A stretch of 10,521 nt of DNA from Candidatus Aenigmatarchaeota archaeon. Lineage in GTDB: Archaea; Aenigmatarchaeota; Aenigmatarchaeia; QMZP01; QMZT01. Under the pieces are notes generated by a model. That model was given only the letters and a program-made list of their open reading frames with translations, made no database searches and was not told the DNA's origin. The translations under genes and the position numbers were made by a program. The stretch spans positions 1-10,521 of the forward strand of contig JAGMCY010000103.1 of assembly GCA_023128965.1 (NCBI GenBank). Direction: 5' to 3'. Below are positions 5,300 through 9,864 of this stretch, piece after piece (position 1 is the stretch's first letter; every line of letters begins with the position of its first letter).

Positions 5300-6139
5300 A
5301 TGCTGAATCCTTTCAAGAAGAAGGAGAAAAGAGCCGAGGGACTTCCAATGGAAGGTCCGATCGGTCCTCCGGGTCCTGCAGGACCTGGTCCTCCGCCAGC
5401 AAGAAAAATAATACCGACGGACGAGGTGAGAGCACTGTCCTCAAGGGGGGTTCCGGAACCCGATATCATAAGGACCTTGAGGAGTGAGGGTTATTCAACG
5501 AGTGAAATCGATCAGGCCATGAAGGAGGCTTTGAAAAGCAGGGTTTCCGGAGAATTCCCCGAACCTCCGAATGAGTATGGAGAGAGACCGCTCGGAGGAC
5601 CGCCCGAAACTTTGCCACCGAGAGAAGAGATACCCAGGGGTTTGGGTTATCCTAGTTCTGAAGCTGAGGAAGGGCCGGAACTGCCGCCTCCATATGAAGC
5701 TCCGGCAAGAGAGCCGGAATTCCCGGAAACACCGAGAGGTGGGGATTTCCTTAGGCCACCTCCGAGCAGAGCAGCTCCTCCAGGAAGGGGACCCTCCAAG
5801 AGTGTAGACAGGAAGGAGATCGAGGAACTCGCAGAGGTGATAGTTGATGAAAAATTGAGAGGGATGGGGGAAAGGCTGAAGACAATAGACACGCAGTTCC
5901 AGCAGGTTAACAGGAAGATTGATTCGCTTTCTGAGGAAATAAACAAGATAAAATCAGAAAAGAGCGGAGAGGTTAAGGGAATAGAGGAGAAAATAGACAA
6001 CTACTCGAAGAGCATGGATGAGCTAAACGGAAGGATAGAATCCATGGAGAAAGCATTGAAGGATTCCCTCTCTCCAATGTTGGAATCTATGAGATCCCTT
6101 TCCGAACTCGTTAAAAGCATGAAAGAAAAAAAGGAATAA
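5300..6139 (+). CDS. Multi-region protein: collagen-like tract, UBA-like helices, proline-rich linker, coiled coil
   Basis: A 279-residue protein of unknown function with four visible regions. Residues 1-12 are basic (FKKKEKR). Residues 19-33 form a short collagen-like run of Gly-X-Y triplets (GPIGPPGPAGPGPPP). Residues about 38-79 hold two repeated short helical motifs (DEVRALSSRGVPEPDIIRTL, then RSEGYSTSEIDQAMKEAL) that resemble UBA-like or related small helical domains. Residues 80-168 are low complexity, rich in Pro, Glu and Gly, and likely disordered. Residues about 170-277 are heptad-rich and probably coiled coil. There is no signal peptide or membrane segment. The gene follows a smaller coiled-coil gene and is four bases before the Nudix gene, with which it is probably cotranscribed. 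A scaffold or filament-associated role is an inference from architecture only. Confidence 0.8.
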   Translation: MLNPFKKKEKRAEGLPMEGPIGPPGPAGPGPPPARKIIPTDEVRALSSRGVPEPDIIRTLRSEGYSTSEIDQAMKEALKSRVSGEFPEPPNEYGERPLGGPPETLPPREEIPRGLGYPSSEAEEGPELPPPYEAPAREPEFPETPRGGDFLRPPPSRAAPPGRGPSKSVDRKEIEELAEVIVDEKLRGMGERLKTIDTQFQQVNRKIDSLSEEINKIKSEKSGEVKGIEEKIDNYSKSMDELNGRIESMEKALKDSLSPMLESMRSLSELVKSMKEKKE

Positions 6140-6143
6140 ATAC

Positions 6144-6551
6144 ATGCGTGTTAATGAAATTGTAACCTCTTTCTTGAAATTTGGGAACGAGATACTCATA
6201 CTCAGAAGGAGCGAAAGCGTCTCCACTTACAAATGGAGATGGGGAGGGATATCAGGGTTCATGGAGGAGAACGAAAATCCCCTTGGCAGGGTTGTGAAGG
6301 AGATAAAAGAGGAGGCTGGACTGGAAGAGGGTGATTTTGAACTCCTGAAAGAGGGAAGGGCTTTTTCTTTCGAGGACGAGTATAAAGAAGCGAAGATAAA
6401 ATGGAAAGTCCACCCTTTCCTTTTCAAGGTGAAAACCAAAAAAATAAAAATCAACAAGGAGCATTTTGAATTTAAATGGATAAATCCGGAAGAGCTTTGG
6501 AAGTACCTCACTGTCCCGAAACTCGAGAAATCCCTTGAAAGGGTTCTTTAA
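6144..6551 (+). CDS. Nudix hydrolase
   Basis: A 135-residue single-domain Nudix protein, an enzyme class that cleaves nucleoside diphosphates linked to another group. The Nudix box runs from Gly38 to Leu60: G38-x5-E44-x7-K52-E53-I54-x-E56-E57-x-G59-L60. It keeps the metal-binding glutamates of the REUXEE helix but has Lys52 in place of the usual Arg. The preceding WRWGGISGFMEENE is a typical lead-in. The substrate cannot be told from sequence. The start is four bases after the stop of the upstream coiled-coil gene, with no clear Shine-Dalgarno, so it is likely coupled to or cotranscribed with that gene. Its 3' end converges on the membrane winged-helix gene with a 7-base gap. Confidence 0.92.
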   Translation: MRVNEIVTSFLKFGNEILILRRSESVSTYKWRWGGISGFMEENENPLGRVVKEIKEEAGLEEGDFELLKEGRAFSFEDEYKEAKIKWKVHPFLFKVKTKKIKINKEHFEFKWINPEELWKYLTVPKLEKSLERVL

Positions 6552-6558
6552 TCCAGAG

Positions 6559-7467
6559 TTATTTCTTCAGCTTGAGGCTAACCTTGTTCGTTCTCCCAAG
6601 GACCTCGACATCAACTATCCCCCTCTCCTTTAGGTCGGCAACCAGTCTCGAAACCTTGGCTTTTGAGAAATCGCTCTCCCTTACTATAACCCTTTGATTC
6701 ACGGAACCGTTGTGCTTGTTCAGTATGTCCACCACGACCTTCTCGTCCCCTTTCAGAAGCGGCATTATCACCTTCATGGATTCGTGTCTACGGGTCGTCT
6801 TCATGTAAACTATCCCGAGCGAAAAGATTATCAACAGGGCTATCACAGCCATTATGCCTATGTCGTAAACGCCTCCGACAGGCACCTTATAGGTAACGGA
6901 AAAATAGAGGTCTTCTCCTTTTTTGAGGTCCTCCCTGTCCCAGTAAATCATTATGTGCTGTCCGTCGCTAAGGGTTTTTCCATTTCCGGGCGAAAAGGAC
7001 TCGTTAGGTATGTCGGTCAAAAGGGTTGACGTCTCCGGAAGGTATACTATGTTGAAAAATCTGCTGACTTCGCTTTCGATGGGGATGAACTGAGCGAACT
7101 CGTAATTCTCATCCACTTCCTTAACCGTATCCTTTGTATCGAACTGTATCTTTAACTTAATCCTGTCGTAGTTTTCGAAATCCGTGAAACTACACGAAAC
7201 CAGGCTGGTATCCGTTACGCGTGTTTCGCATTCGACGGGGGCGTGTTCTGATTCAATCCGGACATTGAAGATCCTGTATTTGAGCTTATAATCAAAATCG
7301 GGGACGCTTGAATTCAGCGTGATAGTAATAACGTTCGAAACGGTCATATCACCCTTAATTCTGCTCTCAATTCCATAATAATCGAGATTTAAAGCTTGAA
7401 CAGGCCAGAAGGAACAATTAAAAGCTAGAAGAAACAATATCGTTCCCAAGATTTTGGCGAAGTTCAT
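6559..7467 (-). CDS. Membrane-anchored protein with extracellular domain and cytoplasmic winged helix
   Basis: A 302-residue protein with a clear topology. Residues 1-25 form a Sec-type signal peptide ending at VQA. An extracellular, probably beta-rich domain spans about 26-200, with Cys80 and Cys92 able to form a disulfide. One transmembrane helix lies at about 203-222, followed by a basic stop-transfer MKTTRRH. A cytoplasmic winged-helix DNA-binding domain covers about 236-302 (DEKVVVDILNKHNGSVNQRVI, then SKAKVSRLVADLKERGIVDVEVLGR). This signal-TM-wHTH plan is widespread in archaea as one-protein membrane regulators. The ligand and target genes are unknown. ATTTTTAAAT (7491-7500) is a TATA element about 28 bases before the ATG, and a perfect palindrome lies just beyond it. 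Upstream on the same strand is the elongation factor 1-beta gene. Confidence 0.88.
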   Translation of the reverse strand: MNFAKILGTILFLLAFNCSFWPVQALNLDYYGIESRIKGDMTVSNVITITLNSSVPDFDYKLKYRIFNVRIESEHAPVECETRVTDTSLVSCSFTDFENYDRIKLKIQFDTKDTVKEVDENYEFAQFIPIESEVSRFFNIVYLPETSTLLTDIPNESFSPGNGKTLSDGQHIMIYWDREDLKKGEDLYFSVTYKVPVGGVYDIGIMAVIALLIIFSLGIVYMKTTRRHESMKVIMPLLKGDEKVVVDILNKHNGSVNQRVIVRESDFSKAKVSRLVADLKERGIVDVEVLGRTNKVSLKLKK

Positions 7468-7490
7468 GAGAATATATTTGATTCGGTGAG

Positions 7491-7516
7491 ATTTAAAAAT
7501 GGATGAAACAGTTTCA
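7491..7516 (-). promoter_or_regulatory. TATA element and adjacent palindrome before the membrane winged-helix gene
   Basis: Read on the minus strand, ATTTTTAAAT (7500-7491) is centred about 28 bases before the start codon. Just upstream of it is the perfect inverted repeat TGAAAC-A-GTTTCA (7504-7516). A symmetrical site at the BRE/TATA position is where a dimeric regulator could act; possibly the gene's own winged helix. The T residues may also end the upstream elongation factor transcript. Confidence 0.4.
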
Positions 7517-7544
7517 GAAAGCTGGCTGGATCAAAGAACAAGAA

Positions 7545-7796
7545 TTACAAACTCCTTGAGATTTCGACCGTTTCGGAAGACTGGACGTGTTCGATTTTTG
7601 CGATCTTTTCCTCAAGATCCGGAAGCGTGCCTTCCGCATCGGGAATGAGCTTCGTAAACTTCCAGGCCTTAAGGCCGAATGCGATCGGCTCCTCATCGAG
7701 CCTCTGGGGCTTTAGCTTCTCGAGCCCCTTCTTAACGTCCTCGAAGAAATCCATGCTCTCGGGTATTACCCTGAACACGACAATAACATCCCCCAT
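7545..7796 (-). CDS. Elongation factor 1-beta (aEF1B)
   Basis: An 83-residue protein matching archaeal elongation factor 1-beta, the nucleotide exchange factor that reloads aEF1A with GTP during translation. Diagnostic stretches are the N-terminal MGDVIVVFRVIPES (1-14), DEEPIAFGLKAW (34-45), the acidic turn PDAEG (52-56) and the C-terminal IAKIEHVQSSETVEISR. The length is as expected for the family (about 85-90 residues). The reading frame stays open for 21 codons upstream, but the family N-terminus begins at MGDV, and AAGGT (7805-7809) is a Shine-Dalgarno-like site about eight bases before this ATG. The upstream neighbour on the same strand is the zinc-ribbon gene, a pairing common in archaea, with a strong hairpin between them. 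Confidence 0.93.
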   Translation of the reverse strand: MGDVIVVFRVIPESMDFFEDVKKGLEKLKPQRLDEEPIAFGLKAWKFTKLIPDAEGTLPDLEEKIAKIEHVQSSETVEISRSL

Positions 7797-7836
7797 TAAT
7801 ATCGACCTTATGACATATGTAAGCATGACATGTTGC

Positions 7837-7857
7837 GACACAGGCAAAGCCTGTGTC
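7837..7857 (-). other. Nine-pair stem-loop between the zinc-ribbon and EF1-beta genes
   Basis: GACACAGGC (7837-7845) and GCCTGTGTC (7849-7857) form a perfect nine-pair stem with a three-base loop. On the minus-strand transcript it lies nine bases after the zinc-ribbon stop and about 40 bases before the EF1-beta ATG. No T-run follows it, so it looks more like an RNA processing or stability element than a terminator. ATGACAT is repeated directly just downstream at 7810-7816 and 7825-7831. Confidence 0.6.
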
Positions 7858-7866
7858 AATCGAAAC

Positions 7867-8025
7867 TCACGGTCCGATGAATTTGCAGGATTCGCATTCG
7901 TAAGAGTTCACGATTTTCCTGCACCTCTCGCATCTGATTATTTTCGTCTTCTTACAGCTGGGGCAATCGAATTCCACCCAGTTCTTCTGGGTTTCTATAT
8001 TAATCCCGCAGCTTGAACACTTCAC
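7867..8025 (-). CDS. Small four-CxxC zinc-ribbon protein (COG2888-like, translation associated)
   Basis: A 52-residue protein with four CxxC pairs: Cys3/6, 21/24, 32/35 and 44/47, enough for two zinc sites. It ends in ECESCKFIGP, like the small archaeal zinc-ribbon proteins predicted to bind RNA and act in translation (COG2888), which commonly sit next to the EF1-beta gene as here. The chosen start is the GTG at 8023-8025: AAGGTG (8032-8037) is a good Shine-Dalgarno six bases upstream, and the family begins just before the first CxxC. An in-frame ATG at 8104-8106 would add 27 residues but lies upstream of the TATA element AATATTTAAATATT (8065-8078), so it is unlikely. The protein is read with EF1-beta on the minus strand, 70 bases apart. 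Confidence 0.85.
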   Translation of the reverse strand: MKCSSCGINIETQKNWVEFDCPSCKKTKIIRCERCRKIVNSYECESCKFIGP

Positions 8026-8064
8026 GTTTAACACCTTGAACCGATTTACAATAATTATGAAGCG

Positions 8065-8078
8065 AATATTTAAATATT
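8065..8078 (-). promoter_or_regulatory. TATA element of the zinc-ribbon/EF1-beta transcript
   Basis: AATATTTAAATATT is symmetrical and lies about 45 bases before the GTG start at 8025. It predicts a leader of about 20 bases containing the AAGGTG ribosome site. No other TATA-like element is evident before the EF1-beta start, so the two genes probably share this promoter. Confidence 0.5.
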
Positions 8079-8130
8079 GTTCATTATAAAATAGTGTATC
8101 GGTCATTGACTCAACAGGCTAAAAGCGTTT

Positions 8131-8183
8131 GATGGTTTAAAATATAAACCAAGCCATCGTTCGAAAATGCCGATGAAGGAGGG
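8131..8183 (+). promoter_or_regulatory. L7Ae promoter with inverted repeats around the TATA element, and ribosome site
   Basis: TTTAAAATATAAA (8136-8148) is the TATA element. It is enclosed by GGTTTA (8134-8139) and TAAACC (8145-8150), a perfect inverted repeat, and by GATGG (8131-8135) and CCATC (8154-8158). Transcription should begin near 8168-8172. GGAGGG (8178-8183) is the strongest Shine-Dalgarno in the window and decides the L7Ae start: it abuts the first ATG (8184) but is six bases before the ATG at 8190. Confidence 0.55.
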
Positions 8184-8189
8184 ATGAAA

Positions 8190-8555
8190 ATGGCGAAGTT
8201 CGTTAAGTTTGAGGTTTCCAAGGACCTTGCGGATAAGATTTACGAATCTGTTGAGATAGCGAAAAACACGGGGAAACTCAGGAAAGGAGTGAACGAGACA
8301 ACGAAATGCATAGAGCGGGGGCTAGCGAAACTCGTTATAGTGGCGAGCGATGTCGAGCCTGAGGAAGTCCTCATGCACCTTCCAACGCTCTGCAATGAGA
8401 AGAAGGTGTTATGCGTTGAGGTTCCATCAAAACTCGAACTCGGAAAGGCGGCAGGGATCGATGTCGCTACATCGAGCATCGCGATCGAGGAGACCGGAGA
8501 CGCGAATAGAATGGTAGAGAACGTAAAAAAGAAAGTGGGAGCCTTGGAGAAATAA
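8190..8555 (+). CDS. rpl7ae: Ribosomal protein L7Ae
   Basis: A 121-residue kink-turn-binding protein, shared in archaea by the large ribosomal subunit, box C/D and H/ACA guide RNPs and RNase P. The conserved RNA-binding core is visible: GKLRKGVNETTKCIERG (28-44), LAKLVIVASDVEPEEV (45-60), HLPTLCNEKKV (63-73), and VPSKLELGKAAGIDVATSSIAI (78-99). The length is normal. Two ATG codons in frame, at 8184 and 8190, precede MAKF; 8190 is preferred for its spacing from GGAGGG. It is followed after 18 bases by S28e, the usual archaeal gene order. As the C/D RNP core protein it would be the partner of any guide RNA in the tRNA-Leu intron. Confidence 0.96.
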   Translation: MAKFVKFEVSKDLADKIYESVEIAKNTGKLRKGVNETTKCIERGLAKLVIVASDVEPEEVLMHLPTLCNEKKVLCVEVPSKLELGKAAGIDVATSSIAIEETGDANRMVENVKKKVGALEK

Positions 8556-8573
8556 GGAAGGAAGGCGTTAAGT

Positions 8574-8777
8574 ATGGTTGTTGCAGCAGAGGTCATACAG
8601 GTCCTGGAGAGGCTTGGAGTTAAAGGCGTAACGAGGATCAGGTGCAAGGTTCTTGAAGGAAGGGACAGGGGAAAGGTTCTGATGAGGAACGTTTCAGGAC
8701 CGATCAGAATTAATGACATAATAATGCTGAAAGAGACCGAGATGGAGGCCGCGGGAAGGATTTCCCAGAACAGGTGA
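8574..8777 (+). CDS. rps28e: Ribosomal protein S28e
   Basis: A 67-residue small-subunit protein with an OB-like fold, found only in archaea and eukaryotes. The family signature is clear: VTRIRCKVLEGRDRGKVLMRNV (19-40) followed by GPIRINDIIMLKETEMEA (42-59). The length is normal. A purine-rich GGAAGGAAGG stands upstream of the ATG, and the short 18-base gap from L7Ae indicates cotranscription. The stop TGA (8775-8777) directly abuts the stop of the convergent gene on the other strand, making the palindrome TGATCA (8775-8780), with no spacer or terminator hairpin. Confidence 0.95.
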   Translation: MVVAAEVIQVLERLGVKGVTRIRCKVLEGRDRGKVLMRNVSGPIRINDIIMLKETEMEAAGRISQNR

Positions 8778-9257
8778 TCATTTCAGGCTTATCACTTCTT
8801 CACAGTATTCGCTAACGGGCCTGGTTTTGGTGAATTTGAATGTCAGCTTGGGATTTACCTCTGACATGAATTCCCTTGCTGCGCCCTCGCAGACGAGTTT
8901 GCATATCTTTTTTGGATTCCACCCGAGTATTTCGCATGCTGCTAAAATCGGGCAGAAATTATCGGACCTTATGACAATACTGTCCGGTTCCTTCCTGACC
9001 ACGTTCAGTTCCTTGGGGTCCGCTCCAAGTTTCAGGATAAGCACCTGCCTTGCCTTTTCAATTTCCGGAAGCTTGGGGTCGAGCTTCTTTCTGTTCTCCT
9101 TCAGCCACCGGATTCTCCTCTCCATGATGTTTTTCTTCAGAATTTCCCAGGCTCTCTTCTCCCCTATGATTTTGCCCACGGATTTTATGTACTCGAACAG
9201 GTGAACAAACTCCAGGGTCAGCCTGCTCTTCCTGTAAAGTTCGATTTTCTCAAACAT
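8778..9257 (-). CDS. Cysteine-containing conserved protein, ATC-hydrolase-like
   Basis: A 159-residue soluble protein. The first 75 residues are helical and charged (GKIIGEKRAWEILKK, ERRIRWLKENRKKLDPKLPEIEKA). The second half carries Cys102, 108, 119, 123 and 152 within FCPILAACEILGW, ICKLVCEGAAREF, NPKLTFKFTKTRPVSEYC. This CP...LG...C...F.P.L.F..T.....C pattern resembles the C-terminal part of the L-2-amino-thiazoline-4-carboxylic acid hydrolase family (PF14196), and also recalls small-molecule sensing domains. The resemblance is from memory and a catalytic role should not be assumed. TTTATATC (9284-9291, minus strand) is a good TATA element about 30 bases before the ATG, so the message is probably leaderless or nearly so. 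It lies inverted between S28e and L24e. Confidence 0.75.
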   Translation of the reverse strand: MFEKIELYRKSRLTLEFVHLFEYIKSVGKIIGEKRAWEILKKNIMERRIRWLKENRKKLDPKLPEIEKARQVLILKLGADPKELNVVRKEPDSIVIRSDNFCPILAACEILGWNPKKICKLVCEGAAREFMSEVNPKLTFKFTKTRPVSEYCEEVISLK

Positions 9258-9302
9258 ATATATATTAAATATTAACAGAAATGATATAAAGAATGTGATA
9301 GC
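9258..9302. promoter_or_regulatory. Divergent promoters of the cysteine-rich gene and L24e
   Basis: A very AT-rich 45-base gap. For the minus-strand gene the TATA element is TTTATATC (9284-9291). For L24e, TATTAAATATTA (9263-9274) lies about 35 bases before the ATG, predicting a start near 9294. The short leader then begins with GTGAT (9295-9299), three bases before the ATG, the same layout as in front of TyrRS. Confidence 0.5.
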
Positions 9303-9482
9303 ATGAAATGTTCAGTATGCAAATCGAACGTTCTGAAAGGTTCAGGAAAGATGTTCGTCAGGAATGACGGTAGAATTTTCTATTTCTGCAGTTCAAAGTG
9401 CCAAAAGAACTGGAATATGGGGAGAGAAGGGAAGAAACTGAAGTGGGTCGTTTCTGAAAAGAAGGTCAAGAAGAAGTCTTGA
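9303..9482 (+). CDS. rpl24e: Ribosomal protein L24e
   Basis: A 59-residue large-subunit protein. The zinc finger is C3-x2-C6 with C29-x3-C33, and the family core KGSGKMFVRNDGRIFYFCSSKC (12-33) is intact, followed by the basic tail. The length is typical for archaeal L24e. The start ATG at 9303 is fixed by the family N-terminus (MKCSVC) and by GTGAT at 9295-9299. In many archaea L24e follows L7Ae and S28e directly; here it has its own promoter because an inverted gene intervenes. The last 17 bases overlap the end of the convergent membrane-protein gene. Confidence 0.95.
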   Translation: MKCSVCKSNVLKGSGKMFVRNDGRIFYFCSSKCQKNWNMGREGKKLKWVVSEKKVKKKS

Positions 9483-9831
9483 TTTTCCCCCTGATTCTGA
9501 ATTTATGTAGCAACGTGACAACGATCAGTATTACCACTATCCCCATGTACAAGAATAAAAACCCGATCGCGTGAAACATTATCGAGATTATTCCCCCAAC
9601 GGCAAGGGAAAAGATGTTATGGGAAAGGAAAACCATCTTCCTTGTGCTTAAATTAATATCTATGAAGAGTATCAGGCCTATTATCATCAGACCCAGAGCG
9701 GAGAAAAATACAGCAACACTCTCTGTGAAAACCAGGTATATTAAGGATGAAACTATCAGGCTTCCTGCAAGAAAGCTCCTCCACACCTGTTTCTTATCGC
9801 CCAGATGTTTCGGGTTGTACTGCAGTCTCAT
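9466..9831 (-). CDS. Small membrane protein, about four transmembrane helices
   Basis: A 121-residue hydrophobic protein that I do not recognise. Predicted helices are at about 19-36, 39-58, 70-87 and 88-108, with a basic N-terminus (RLQYNPKHLGDKKQVWR) and a basic C-terminal tail (HKFRIRGKIKTSS), both probably cytoplasmic. No catalytic or metal-binding motif was seen. CTTATAAG (9856-9863) is a TATA element about 28 bases before the ATG, without a Shine-Dalgarno, so the message is probably leaderless. It follows the Cdc48 gene on the same strand by 33 bases. Its 3' end runs 17 bases into the convergent L24e gene. Confidence 0.8.
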   Translation of the reverse strand: MRLQYNPKHLGDKKQVWRSFLAGSLIVSSLIYLVFTESVAVFFSALGLMIIGLILFIDINLSTRKMVFLSHNIFSLAVGGIISIMFHAIGFLFLYMGIVVILIVVTLLHKFRIRGKIKTSS

Positions 9832-9855
9832 GATAAATAATTAGGCGGGAATCTT

Positions 9856-9863
9856 CTTATAAG
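9856..9863 (-). promoter_or_regulatory. TATA element of the small membrane protein gene
   Basis: The palindromic CTTATAAG lies one base past the Cdc48 stop and is centred about 28 bases before the ATG at 9831, the spacing expected for a leaderless archaeal transcript. Confidence 0.5.
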
Positions 9864-9864
9864 C

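Noticed and set aside
7797..7859. A longer EF1-beta starting at 7859
   Set aside because: The extra 21 residues are coded by the intergenic hairpin region, and the family starts at MGDV.
8026..8106. A longer zinc-ribbon protein starting at the ATG at 8104-8106
   Set aside because: The extra 27 residues lie upstream of the TATA element and are unlike the family; the GTG with AAGGTG fits better.
8168..8192. A kink-turn in the L7Ae leader that could give self-regulation by L7Ae
   Set aside because: GATGA occurs twice (8172-8176 and 8183-8187), but there is no proper box C (needs TGATGA) and no partner box D or GA pair in the short leader.
8240..8719. A 159-codon Ser/Thr-rich minus-strand frame over L7Ae and S28e
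   Set aside because: Antisense to two certain ribosomal genes; its composition is what the opposite strand of Lys/Glu-rich genes gives.
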